This document shows, piece by piece, positions 35,883 through 45,269 of a stretch of 64,000 nt of DNA. The DNA lies in assembly GCF_000340885.1 (NCBI RefSeq), contig NC_020291.1, positions 4,401,001-4,465,000 on the forward strand, written 5' to 3'. A program made the position numbers and the translations under genes. Position 1 is the stretch's first letter. Every line of letters starts with the position of its first letter. This DNA is from Clostridium saccharoperbutylacetonicum N1-4(HMT) (GTDB lineage: Bacteria > Bacillota > Clostridia > Clostridiales > Clostridiaceae). The notes under the pieces were generated by a model. That model was not told the origin of the DNA. It saw only the letters and a list, made by a program, of their open reading frames with translations, and did not search any database.

Positions 35883-37001
35883 TTAATCATGAATTTCTTT
35901 AACTGACTGACCAATAACGAGTATAGCTTTAAGATAAGTTTTCTCTATTACTTCCCCTTTTAAAAGCTTAAGCACAAACTGTATTGCTGTACTGCCAATC
36001 TCCTTTTCCTTTTGACGTATATGAGTAAAAAAATAATCTCCCATGCTATTATATGGCCCATCAAAGCAAAGTATAGATATATCTTCTGGCACTTTTTTAT
36101 TTAGCGATTTTAAAACGCGCATTACTAATAGTGCTAAATTATATTCTGTTACAAATACACAAGTTATATCTGGATTGTCTAAAATTAAATTCTTGATTTT
36201 ATCACAATCTGCTTCGATATTATTATCACTATCCATCCCTGGTAAAGTACTCATTAAATTAGTTTCCCATAGAGCTTCATCAACTTTAACGCCATGTTCT
36301 GCATGACTAATTATAAAACCTTGTATTCTCTCCTCTATAGTCGTAGTATCTTTAGGATTAGTAGACATAAAGCTAATTTTTCTATGCCCCTGTTCTAAAA
36401 GATAATCTGCTGCCATTTTTGCAGCCTCTACATTTTCAGTTCCAACAAATGCTGCTGGAATACCCTTTAAATCGCAATCCATTAAAACAAGTGGATATCC
36501 TTCAATTATAAGCTTCAGTATTTTAGGATTATAATGTTCTCCATGAACTGGCATTACAATTATTCCGTCTACCCCCATGTCCACCAGTGAATCAATTGCA
36601 TCATTTTCTAAATCCTGATTACCATAGGAACGTCTTGGAACTATAAAGCAGTTGTTTTTAGTTGCTTCTTGTTCAATTCCAGATAATAAATTCGTTCCAT
36701 AACTCTCAGAAAAATCAGAAAGAACAACACCAATAATTGGTGAATGTGCTTCTCCCTTATGTATATTTTCTTTATCTTCAGTATATTTCATAACAAAAGA
36801 ACCTTTTCCTGGCACTCGTGTTATTAATCCATTATCAGCAAGCATCTCAAGTGCTTTTTTGCTTGTAATATTACTAACATTAAATTGTGCTGCGAGTTCT
36901 TTTTCTGTGGGCAATTTTTCTCCCTCAGAATATTCGCCACTCACAATTTTATCATATAAAGAATTGTATAATTTTTGATACAGTGGCTGATTATCATTCA
37001 T
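35883..37001 (-). CDS. GntR-type regulator with LacI-like sugar-sensing domain
   Basis: The N-terminal winged helix (about 1-70; PLYQKLYNSLYDKIVSGEY, LPTEKELAAQFNVSNITSKKALEML, VPGKGSFV) is GntR type. The C-terminal part (about 85-370; IIGVVLSDFSESYGTNLLSGIE, IIVMPVHGEHYN) is a periplasmic-binding-like effector domain, as in AraR. The ATG at 37001 follows an AGGAG site about 10 nt away; the frame is open further up. It probably controls the adjacent mannosidase and importer operon in response to a sugar. Confidence 0.9.
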   Translation of the reverse strand: MNDNQPLYQKLYNSLYDKIVSGEYSEGEKLPTEKELAAQFNVSNITSKKALEMLADNGLITRVPGKGSFVMKYTEDKENIHKGEAHSPIIGVVLSDFSESYGTNLLSGIEQEATKNNCFIVPRRSYGNQDLENDAIDSLVDMGVDGIIVMPVHGEHYNPKILKLIIEGYPLVLMDCDLKGIPAAFVGTENVEAAKMAADYLLEQGHRKISFMSTNPKDTTTIEERIQGFIISHAEHGVKVDEALWETNLMSTLPGMDSDNNIEADCDKIKNLILDNPDITCVFVTEYNLALLVMRVLKSLNKKVPEDISILCFDGPYNSMGDYFFTHIRQKEKEIGSTAIQFVLKLLKGEVIEKTYLKAILVIGQSVKEIHD

Positions 37002-37103
37002 ATAAATATATCTCCTGATCATTAATAAAATATTATTTAAAATATAAACATATAAATTCATAGCTGATATTAACCAAAGTTATACCTAACTATAAATAAT
37101 ATA

Positions 37104-37126
37104 TCTAATATATTTAATATATCATT
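37104..37126. promoter_or_regulatory. Candidate operator upstream of the GntR-type regulator
   Basis: A 23-nt AT-rich element matching the palindrome at 35,615 at 18 positions, placed about 100 bp before the regulator ATG. This would fit autoregulation. The interval 37,002-37,315 has no gene; it also carries the larA terminator at 37,209. Confidence 0.35.
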
Positions 37127-37208
37127 CTTATATCCTCTGCGTCAATTTTATTTTATAAAGTTTCTGTACTATATTATAATTAATTACCCAAAATTAGATA
37201 AATTTTCA

Positions 37209-37247
37209 AAAAGGCTTCACTAAACTTTAAATTTAGTGAAGCCTTTT
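37209..37247 (-). terminator. Terminator of the LarA-like gene
   Basis: AAAAGGCTTCACTAAA and TTTAGTGAAGCCTTTT form a perfect 16-bp stem followed by T residues on the minus strand. Confidence 0.85.
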
Positions 37248-37315
37248 AAATACATCAAAGAAAACATACTTGCTATTTTCCTAGTTACATTTTAATTTCT
37301 GGTTTTACTATTAAT

Positions 37316-38605
37316 TTAAACTAGTTTTGGAAGCGTAGTTGCTCCATGAGGCATAATACTTATTGTAAGATTTTCAGCTTTATCCTTATAAGCAGTTTCA
37401 AGCGCCTCTTCCAAGGTTTTAGTTACAATAACTTTTGTATTTTTTAGCAAAACAGGATCAATTTCTGAAACCAAAATTAGTTTATACTTTTCACCAGTCT
37501 CACAGAAAAAGTATCCAACAAATTTTGAAATAGTATAATGTTCTCTAAGGTCTTTTTCCCTATCTAACATATTATCAAAATTCAATATCATATCCTTAAT
37601 ATCTTTAACTTCCCCAATGCCTTCGCTACACTCACTAAGTACTATAATAGTTCCACCATCTACTACTGCTTCTTTTGCATTTATTAAGGTTTTTATGGAT
37701 TGATAAAGATTTATATCCTTTGGATATCCTCCTGCACTAGCAATAACAATATCCGCTTTCTTTTTTATATTAACTCCATCAATACTATCTACTAATTTTC
37801 TTCCGGCTTCATGAGCGGCTATATAATTTCCTGCAACTGCACCAGCTATATCTCCATCTGGTCCCATTACTACATTAAACATAAAGGACGGCTTCAGCAT
37901 AGCAGCTGCTTGCATCATATCTTCATGTACAGGATTTTCTATAATATTACCTGAGCATACACGATCCCTTGTCCCACTTCCAAGACCTTCATTCAAAGAA
38001 AGAGAGTGATTTGCTGATATGGTCTTAAAAGAGGATATGCCAGGAAGTATTGATTTCTTTCCTCCTGACCAGCCCACAAGGAAATGATAAACTATTGCTC
38101 CTGTGATAACTACATGATCAGCCTCAACAGCTATTTTATTTACTTTTACAGGCGTTCCATAGCTTGTATCACCTAGATATACAAGATTTTCTTCATCAAA
38201 ACAATCGTGGTCATATACTTCAAACCTTTTTGACAATTCTTCCCCAAGAAGTATTTCATGCTCTTCCTTTGTTTGCTTTCTGTGAGTACCTTGAGCACAT
38301 AGAAATATAATATTTTCATCTTTAACTCCACCTAAATTTAGTTCTTCTATAATTTTATATAGAAACTCATGTGGCTTTTGCCAGCTTCTTGTAATATCAG
38401 AAATTACTATACAAACTCTTTCATCTTCATGTACTATATCTTTAAGTCTTTTGCTATCAATTGGATTAAGTAATGCTTCAGAAATAATTTCAGCTTCTGT
38501 TCTATCTTGCCTTAATACATTGCTTTCAATTACTTCTAGTAGATTTTTTTCTTCGATTAAAGCTTTCATCTCACCTTGACCGTATTTCATATTAATTTCT
38601 TTCAT
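37316..38605 (-). CDS. larA: Nickel-dependent lactate racemase family protein (LarA-like)
   Basis: LarA enzymes racemise or epimerise 2-hydroxy acids with a nickel-pincer nucleotide cofactor. The 429 residues contain CAQGTHRKQT (catalytic His), VVITGAIVYHFLVGWSGGKKSILPGIS (second His and the Lys that binds the cofactor) and TISANHSLS. The ATG at 38605 follows a GGGGG site, so the longer frame is not used. The cofactor genes larB, larC and larE are not in the window. The real substrate may be a different hydroxy acid, perhaps a sugar acid given the neighbours. Confidence 0.88.
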   Translation of the reverse strand: MKEINMKYGQGEMKALIEEKNLLEVIESNVLRQDRTEAEIISEALLNPIDSKRLKDIVHEDERVCIVISDITRSWQKPHEFLYKIIEELNLGGVKDENIIFLCAQGTHRKQTKEEHEILLGEELSKRFEVYDHDCFDEENLVYLGDTSYGTPVKVNKIAVEADHVVITGAIVYHFLVGWSGGKKSILPGISSFKTISANHSLSLNEGLGSGTRDRVCSGNIIENPVHEDMMQAAAMLKPSFMFNVVMGPDGDIAGAVAGNYIAAHEAGRKLVDSIDGVNIKKKADIVIASAGGYPKDINLYQSIKTLINAKEAVVDGGTIIVLSECSEGIGEVKDIKDMILNFDNMLDREKDLREHYTISKFVGYFFCETGEKYKLILVSEIDPVLLKNTKVIVTKTLEEALETAYKDKAENLTISIMPHGATTLPKLV

Positions 38606-38682
38606 TTTATAGCCCCCAATAATTGAATTATTAATCTTTTCAAACATTTATTAATAATTTGGTAATATTTTTGTATATTTTA

Positions 38683-38711
38683 TATATAATACAATATTTA
38701 ATCCTTGTCAA
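38683..38711 (-). promoter_or_regulatory. Promoter of the LarA-like gene
   Basis: Minus-strand TTGACA (38706-38711, perfect -35) and TATATA (38683-38688) separated by 17 bp, about 80 bp before the ATG. Confidence 0.65.
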
Positions 38712-38862
38712 TATTATCATTTTTTTAATTGTAATAAAATCAACCCTTAATTAATCTTAATTTTCCATTAAATCTCATACAATTTATTGGAAGCATATAC
38801 TCTAAATGGTATAATAATAGAGATATAATTTAATGCAATACTTTGGATTTGGAGTAAAAAGC

Positions 38863-39063
38863 ATGAAAAAAAGTACAAGCAAATTAACAAAAACAAAAAT
38901 TATATTATACATTTTTATTGTAATTACTTTTTTTAATCCAGCATCTACTAATTTCAAAGTTGGAGAGAATATCAATGTAAAATATTTACCACATTCACAT
39001 ATGGGAATATCATATTCTTATATAAATGAAAGCGTTCCATTTTCATTATTACCACAAATATAA
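38863..39063 (+). CDS. Hypothetical small secreted or membrane-anchored protein
   Basis: The 66 residues begin with a basic stretch (KKSTSKLTKTK) and one hydrophobic helix (IILYIFIVITFFNP), then a short polar tail rich in Ser, Tyr and His. A GGAG site is 9 nt before the ATG at 38863. I do not recognise a family. It could be a small exported peptide or a degraded fragment. Confidence 0.45.
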   Translation: MKKSTSKLTKTKIILYIFIVITFFNPASTNFKVGENINVKYLPHSHMGISYSYINESVPFSLLPQI

Positions 39064-39190
39064 TTAAAATAATACTAATTAATTGAATTATGAATAACAC
39101 TAACATCTTTAACATACAGCGTTCACTTTCATAAGCGTATACAACGATCTTTTAGTTAATAAAATTTTATTTAAAGAGAGGATTTTAATT

Positions 39191-40498
39191 ATGTTACTAA
39201 AAAACACCTTTGCACAAACTCCACCAATGGGTTGGAATAGTTATGACTATTATGATACTACAGTTAATGAAGCTCAAGTTAAAGCTAATGCTGAATACAT
39301 GGCAAAATACTTAAAACCGCATGGATATGAATATATTATTGTAGATATTCAATGGTCTGACCCTAACGCAGGTACTGACAGGAAAAATTGTCAATACATA
39401 AATTTCAGCCATTTTAATATAGATGAATATTCTAGGCAGCTCCCAGCTGAAAACAGATTCCCATCTTCAAAAAATGGTGCTGGCTTTAAGCCTCTTGCAG
39501 ATTATATTCATGATTTAGGCTTAAAATTTGGTATTCACATTATGAGGGGAATTCCAAGATATGCTGCACATATGCCTTTAAAAATTAAAGGTACCAATGT
39601 AACTGCAGATAAAATTGCAGATCCGTATTCAATATCTAAATGGAATCCAGATATGTATGGCGTTGATTATCAAAAGCCTGGTGCTCAAGAATATTATAAT
39701 TCTATTTTTGAATTATATGCTGAATGTGGTGTTGATTTTGTAAAGGTTGATGATATATGCAATACTAATATGTATAGGGAAAATCCTTATTCTGCTGAAA
39801 AAGAAATTGAAATGATTCATAAAGCTATATTAAATTCTGGAAGAAATATTGTCTTAAGCCTTTCACCCGGACCTGCTGTAATTGAAAAAGCTTGGCACTT
39901 AGAAAAGTATGCAAATATGTGGCGTATTACTGATGACTTTTGGGATAATTGGATTTTACTTAAAAATATGTTTGAACGTTGTGAAGTTTGGCAAAATCAT
40001 GTATCAACTGGCTGCTATCCTGACTGTGACATGATTCCAATTGGATGGTTAGGTAAAGGTTTTGGTTTAGAACGCTATACTAGCTTTACTATAAATGAAC
40101 AAATTACATTAATGACTCTATGGTGTATTTTTCGTTCTCCTTTAATGGTTGGAGCTGAATTAACAAAATTAGATTCAGAAACCTTAGAGCTATTAACAAA
40201 TGATGAAGTACTTTATTTAATAGCAAATTCACATGGTGCAATTCAAATAGAACGTGATGATACACATGCTATATGGTTTAGTAAGGATAATAATGATGAC
40301 AGTTGTTATATTGCTCTATTTAACTTATCAGAAATAAGTAAAACTATAACAGTTTCTTTAAAAGATATTGGAATTAATTCTCATGCTTTCATACGTGATT
40401 TATGGAAACATGAGAATTTGGATTCAGTTGAAAATATAGTTACTGCTAATGTTCCTTCACATGGTGCAGCACTATATAAGCTTAAATTTTGCCAATAA
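39191..40498 (+). CDS. Glycoside hydrolase family 27 (alpha-galactosidase or related)
   Basis: The TIM-barrel enzyme opens with TPPMGWNSYDYYDTTVNE, the GH27 signature. The nucleophile Asp is in VDFVKVDDIC and the acid/base Asp in WRITDDFWDNW. The 435 residues have no signal peptide. GH27 includes alpha-galactosidases, beta-L-arabinopyranosidases and isomaltodextranases; sequence alone does not decide. It ends by overlapping the convergent GH31 gene by 17 bp. Confidence 0.9.
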   Translation: MLLKNTFAQTPPMGWNSYDYYDTTVNEAQVKANAEYMAKYLKPHGYEYIIVDIQWSDPNAGTDRKNCQYINFSHFNIDEYSRQLPAENRFPSSKNGAGFKPLADYIHDLGLKFGIHIMRGIPRYAAHMPLKIKGTNVTADKIADPYSISKWNPDMYGVDYQKPGAQEYYNSIFELYAECGVDFVKVDDICNTNMYRENPYSAEKEIEMIHKAILNSGRNIVLSLSPGPAVIEKAWHLEKYANMWRITDDFWDNWILLKNMFERCEVWQNHVSTGCYPDCDMIPIGWLGKGFGLERYTSFTINEQITLMTLWCIFRSPLMVGAELTKLDSETLELLTNDEVLYLIANSHGAIQIERDDTHAIWFSKDNNDDSCYIALFNLSEISKTITVSLKDIGINSHAFIRDLWKHENLDSVENIVTANVPSHGAALYKLKFCQ

Positions 40499-42494
40499 GA
40501 TATTCCTGCTTTCCATCTCGTAAGAAAACTGGAATAATATCTATTGGTGCATCTACTTCAATGGTTTGACCACCATTATAAAGCTTTCCAGTGTGTGCAT
40601 CTGTCCAATCAGAACCTTTAGGAAGATAAACCTTCCTAGAGGTTGCTCCTTCATATATTATTGGAGCAACTAATATATCAGCTCCATATAAATACTCATC
40701 CTTAATGTCCCAAACAATTTCATCGTTTTGGAATTCAAAGAAAAGTGGTCTCATAATTGGAGCCCCATTTTCATGGGCTTCTTTCATTAATTCTCTAGTA
40801 TAATCTCTTAAAGTTTCTCTTAAGCTCATATATTTAACTGAAATATCATATACTTCATCTCCAAAGCTCCATACCTCATTATTTCCACCAGTAGACAATG
40901 CCTTACTGCCGTCTTTTTTAATTACCTCAGTGCTTGATGCTCGATCCCCATGTAATCTCATTACTGGACAAAAGGCTCCCCATTGAAACCATCTGATTAA
41001 TAATTCTCTGAATTTAGGATCATCAGGATTTCCTCCAACAAAACCACCAATGTCTGTTGTCCACCAAGGAATTCCTGCAATCCCCATATGCAAGCCTGCA
41101 ACAATTTGCTTTCTGAAATCTTCATAAGAAGAATGAACATCTCCTGACCATACTAATGCTCCATATCTTTGACTTCCTGACCATGCACAACGAACTAAAT
41201 TAACAATATTCTCTTGTCCTTCTGCCTGCATTCCTTCATAAAAGGTTTTAGAATAATGTTGCGGATAAATATTACCTATTTGAACATTTGGTCCTAAGGA
41301 ATATCTATAGTTATCAAAATCATATACATCATATTCTGGTTCTGCTTCATCTAACCAAAATATCTTAATTCCATAATCATAATAGTTCTTTTTACATTTT
41401 GACCATACATAATTTCGTGCTTTTGGATTTGTCGCATCAAAAAAAATACTTGCTGGGAACCAATTCATCATAGCAACATTAGCTCCCTTTTCAGCTTTAA
41501 TTAAGTATCCCTTTTGCTGCATTTCTTCATAATTTTCACTATGTCGATCAATTTGCGGCCATACAGATACCATTAATTCTATACCTAATTCTTTTAATTC
41601 CTCTACCATTGCTTTTGGATCTGGGAAAAATTCTTCCTCAAATCTAAAATCTCCTTGTTTAGGCCAGTGGAAAAAATCAATTACAATAACATCTATTGGA
41701 AGCTTTCTTTTCTTATATTCTCTTGCTATATTTAATAGCTGCTCCTGATTATAATACCTCAATTTGCATTGCCAGAAGCCTAGACCATATTCCGGCATCA
41801 TTGGAACTGTACCTACAGCTTTTCCATAAGCCTTTTCTATTTCAGCTGGTGAGTCTCCTGCTGTAATCCAATAATCTAATTGCTTAGTACTTTCTGCAAA
41901 CCATTCTGTTCTGTTTTTAGCAAAATTTACTCTTCCAATAGCTGGATTATGCCATAGGAAGCCATATCCTTTACTTGAAAATAAAAATGGTACACTAGCT
42001 TGAGAGTTACGATGAGCTAATTCTATAGTTGAACCTTTCAAATCAAAAATTTCTTGTTGATATTGTCCCATTCCATATATTTTTTCCTTGGCATCTCCTT
42101 CAAACGAAGCGGTTAACTTATAATCTCCTCCAATGATAGGTTTAAAGGCTCTTGCTTGAAGTTTTAAAGCTCCACCACTACTAATTTCTTTCAATAACAA
42201 TTCACCTTTTTCATTGAAAAAGGAAATCCTTCCCGAAGTTTCCCATCTTGATTGATTAACGATACTTGCAGTTATTTTACCATTTTTTATGGTAGCAGTT
42301 TGTGTTTCTTTGTTAATTTCTATTTTAGCTTTAGTATTACTGCTGCTAGGTAATAATGAAAAATCCGTGTCTAGTATTTCGCCCATCATTCGTGATCTGA
42401 CACGCAGACTGTTTTCTCCCCAAGCTTCAATTTGTAAGGTTTCCCCATTGTTTTCAAAAATCAACTTTCCATCTTCTATAGAATAAAAATCCAT
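40482..42494 (-). CDS. Glycoside hydrolase family 31 (alpha-glucosidase/alpha-xylosidase-like)
   Basis: The 670 residues have an N-terminal beta domain (1-about 220) and a TIM barrel. The nucleophile Asp is in IKIFWLDEAEPEY and the acid/base Asp in VMRLHGDRASS. The WLDEAEPE form is often seen in YicI-type alpha-xylosidases and sulfoquinovosidase relatives. No signal peptide is present. It is divergent from the AraC regulator at 42,630, which may control it. Confidence 0.9.
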   Translation of the reverse strand: MDFYSIEDGKLIFENNGETLQIEAWGENSLRVRSRMMGEILDTDFSLLPSSSNTKAKIEINKETQTATIKNGKITASIVNQSRWETSGRISFFNEKGELLLKEISSGGALKLQARAFKPIIGGDYKLTASFEGDAKEKIYGMGQYQQEIFDLKGSTIELAHRNSQASVPFLFSSKGYGFLWHNPAIGRVNFAKNRTEWFAESTKQLDYWITAGDSPAEIEKAYGKAVGTVPMMPEYGLGFWQCKLRYYNQEQLLNIAREYKKRKLPIDVIVIDFFHWPKQGDFRFEEEFFPDPKAMVEELKELGIELMVSVWPQIDRHSENYEEMQQKGYLIKAEKGANVAMMNWFPASIFFDATNPKARNYVWSKCKKNYYDYGIKIFWLDEAEPEYDVYDFDNYRYSLGPNVQIGNIYPQHYSKTFYEGMQAEGQENIVNLVRCAWSGSQRYGALVWSGDVHSSYEDFRKQIVAGLHMGIAGIPWWTTDIGGFVGGNPDDPKFRELLIRWFQWGAFCPVMRLHGDRASSTEVIKKDGSKALSTGGNNEVWSFGDEVYDISVKYMSLRETLRDYTRELMKEAHENGAPIMRPLFFEFQNDEIVWDIKDEYLYGADILVAPIIYEGATSRKVYLPKGSDWTDAHTGKLYNGGQTIEVDAPIDIIPVFLRDGKQEYLIGKI

Positions 42495-42629
42495 TTTTAA
42501 TTAACCTCCCACCTAAAATCTATTGTTCTTATATATAATTATAGTGTCTTATAAATTCTCATGTTATAATTATATTTGCAGTAAACTATTAATATAATGT
42601 CATACAGTTATTAAATGGGGTGAAAATAA

Positions 42630-43538
42630 ATGTTAGGTAATAAGGATTTAAAATCGCCTAATGACTTAAAAGAAAATATTTCACATGGAGATTTTTTATT
42701 TAGTCTTGCAGTGCACTTAACTGAACATAAAATCGCACTCGACATAATGTTATATTCTCATTGGCATGAAGAATTAGAAATTTTATATATAATTGAAGGA
42801 AGTATGCTGCTGCAAATTGATTTGCAATCATTTATTGTGAATAAAGGCGATATTATTATAATTCCACCAAACTTAATTCACGGAGCCTCACGTTGCAATA
42901 ACTCTCCTTGTAAATTTTATGCAATAGTCTTTCATCCAAACTTAATTTCCAGCATTATTAATGATACTATTCAGCAAAATTACTTAGATCCTTATTTTAT
43001 AAAATCAAACAAGAAATTTCTCTATATTAATAAGAGTTCTTGGGAATACGATAAAACATTTCACTACATAACAGCTATAATAGAAGCCTATTATTCAAAA
43101 GCTTTTGGCTTTGAACTTCTTATTAAAGCCTATATTCTACAGATGTTTTATAACATAATTCAATTTCATTCAATTGAAAACAATGAATTGAAAAAGGAAG
43201 ATCTTTTAACAACGGTTCGAATAAAAAAAATTCTTGCTTTTCTAGAAGATAATTATCAAAGTCCCTTTTCTTTATCAGATTGGGCATTAAGTATCTCTCT
43301 AAGCAAAGAACAGTTTTGTAGAATTTTCAAGAAACATTTTAATAATACTCCTATTGAATATTTAATTAATTATAGAATCTCAAAAGCAGCTGATTTGCTT
43401 ATACAATCTGAACTTCCAATTATAGATATTGCCTTTGAAACTGGATTTGAAAGTGCCAATTATTTTACTATAACCTTTAAGAATAAGATGCATACTACCC
43501 CTAAAGAATATAGACGTAATAACAAGAAGTTTTTATAA
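42630..43538 (+). CDS. AraC family transcriptional regulator with cupin sensor
   Basis: The N-terminal cupin-like domain (about 20-140; HWHEELEILYIIEGS, VNKGDIIIIPPNLIHGA) binds a ligand, probably a sugar. The C-terminal double helix-turn-helix is at about 200-300 (FSLSDWALSISLSKEQFCRIFKKHF, IDIAFETGFESANYFTITFK, PKEYRR). It is divergent from the GH31 gene across 135 bp and is the likely local activator. Confidence 0.92.
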   Translation: MLGNKDLKSPNDLKENISHGDFLFSLAVHLTEHKIALDIMLYSHWHEELEILYIIEGSMLLQIDLQSFIVNKGDIIIIPPNLIHGASRCNNSPCKFYAIVFHPNLISSIINDTIQQNYLDPYFIKSNKKFLYINKSSWEYDKTFHYITAIIEAYYSKAFGFELLIKAYILQMFYNIIQFHSIENNELKKEDLLTTVRIKKILAFLEDNYQSPFSLSDWALSISLSKEQFCRIFKKHFNNTPIEYLINYRISKAADLLIQSELPIIDIAFETGFESANYFTITFKNKMHTTPKEYRRNNKKFL

Positions 43539-43547
43539 TTAGGCATA

Positions 43548-43590
43548 AAAAAATATTTTATCACAACTATTTCGTGATAAAATATTTTTT
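43548..43590. terminator. Strong bidirectional terminator
   Basis: A perfect 17-bp stem (43548-43564 with 43574-43590) with T-runs on both strands, between the convergent AraC and lipase-like genes. Confidence 0.9.
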
Positions 43591-43617
43591 ATTATATATG
43601 TTCTATAAAATATATGC

Positions 43618-45063
43618 CTAATATCCCTTATTTTTGAGTTCCGATACTATTTCTACATATTTTTCAATTACATCAAAGCCTTTATAATCATCTCTTCTTA
43701 GGTCTATAATATCTCCATGAGAAATTCCACGTCTTCCTTTGTTTCTCAAAACTCCTTTAAATTCACCCCATTTTGCAGAATCAATTGCCACTAAGCCATC
43801 ATTTTCCCCTTCAGTAAGCTTTACAAAAATATAAGGTATTGCAATTACATAATCACTGAAAATATTCTTTACTACTGATGTGTAACTTTGATAATATACT
43901 TGTTCAACATCTCTAACCTCTTCATTGAATTTTTTACTATGGTAGGTTGAGAATTGCCTGCTTGCAGTGTAAAAATCAGGATTCTTATCACCTAAGATTT
44001 TGTAGTGTTTATCAAAAAACCTTGCAATAGCCTTATAGATCTTATCAGGAATTTTGCAGGCAATATCAACAAACTTACAACCTCTATGTGGTGATGATAT
44101 CATAGTTAGAGATGCTACATAGTCACCCATATCTAATTTGCTAATCATATAACGAGAATCCAAGCCGCCTTTAGAATGTGCAATAATATTTACCTTTTCA
44201 CTGCCTGTCTCTTTTATTATATCCATAATTTTATTTTTAATATCTTTTGCATTATACTCGACGGTACCCCAAGCTTCTTGATTTCCATAATAAACTGTTG
44301 CTCCATTTCGAATTAATTCTTTAGGTATCCTTCCCCAGTAATTAATGTATTTTAAATCTCTAAAGCCAACACCATGCACTAATACAAGAGGATATTTTGT
44401 TTTACATACCACTGAATCAACACGTGCTTCATGATTAATCACTTTATAGCATTCATGGTCATATTCCATTCCTGCAATACGACAAGCATATAACATCACA
44501 AAAACATTAATAATAGGAATTAAACTCCAAAAACCTACTATGAGCCTTTTCACAATATTTAATCTTCTTGAAGTACATAAAATTCTTAGCATTCCATTTA
44601 CAAACAAAGTAAGAATTGCTACTGTAACTACAATACTATCTGCAATCAAAACATATTCAGGCATTCCAAAGCTTTGTATTTTAGTGAATCCAGTTAAATA
44701 TATTATGGTTTGAATAAACGCTGTATATAAGCCATACAAAACAATACGCCTTCCACCTAACATCACTCTTAATCTTAGGTTAACAATTTGCTTTTTTGTA
44801 TGTGGCGCTATGTTTACTTTCATCCAAAGATATAAAATGAAAATAATCATCTCCGTTAAAATAATCCATTTGCATATAGAATTATCTTGTCCAAATTGAG
44901 TACGCTCACTAAAAAAATACCCTAACAAAACAATATGTGGTGCAAAAATAAAATATAAAAACATGAACCCTTTATGTAATAAATTTAACTTTTTACTTAT
45001 ATCTAACCCTATGACGCTAATTACTATTAGCGTTAATGCAAAAGTTATTGTAGTGACCATCAT
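43618..45063 (-). CDS. Membrane-anchored alpha/beta hydrolase (triacylglycerol lipase-like)
   Basis: The N-terminal 210 residues contain five or more hydrophobic helices. The rest is a lipase domain: oxyanion segment YPLVLVHGVGFRD, nucleophile elbow VNIIAHSKGGLDSRYM, and later Asp/His candidates (ENDGLVAIDSAKWG, GRRGISHGDIIDL). This combination suggests a membrane enzyme acting on lipids or esters. The start ATG follows AGGG. The substrate is unknown. Confidence 0.82.
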   Translation of the reverse strand: MMVTTITFALTLIVISVIGLDISKKLNLLHKGFMFLYFIFAPHIVLLGYFFSERTQFGQDNSICKWIILTEMIIFILYLWMKVNIAPHTKKQIVNLRLRVMLGGRRIVLYGLYTAFIQTIIYLTGFTKIQSFGMPEYVLIADSIVVTVAILTLFVNGMLRILCTSRRLNIVKRLIVGFWSLIPIINVFVMLYACRIAGMEYDHECYKVINHEARVDSVVCKTKYPLVLVHGVGFRDLKYINYWGRIPKELIRNGATVYYGNQEAWGTVEYNAKDIKNKIMDIIKETGSEKVNIIAHSKGGLDSRYMISKLDMGDYVASLTMISSPHRGCKFVDIACKIPDKIYKAIARFFDKHYKILGDKNPDFYTASRQFSTYHSKKFNEEVRDVEQVYYQSYTSVVKNIFSDYVIAIPYIFVKLTEGENDGLVAIDSAKWGEFKGVLRNKGRRGISHGDIIDLRRDDYKGFDVIEKYVEIVSELKNKGY

Positions 45064-45195
45064 ACTTATCCCTCTCTTTAGTTGCTATTCTTAATAAACA
45101 CATTTTCAATCAATTAAATAACAAAATACTTAATTATTTTTTATAATCTTCTCTATTTTACCATATTTTATATTACTACCACATAGTTTGCAAAG

Positions 45196-45231
45196 AAAAA
45201 AGTGCCTACTCCCAAACGATAAGCACTTTTT
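45196..45231 (-). terminator. Terminator of the MBL-fold gene
   Basis: AAAAAGTGC and GCACTTTTT form the stem, 39 bp after the stop. The stem core equals that of the terminator at 11,346. Confidence 0.7.
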
Positions 45232-45269
45232 CTAAGATTTAGACCTTCCAATTAAATCTAAACATAATT

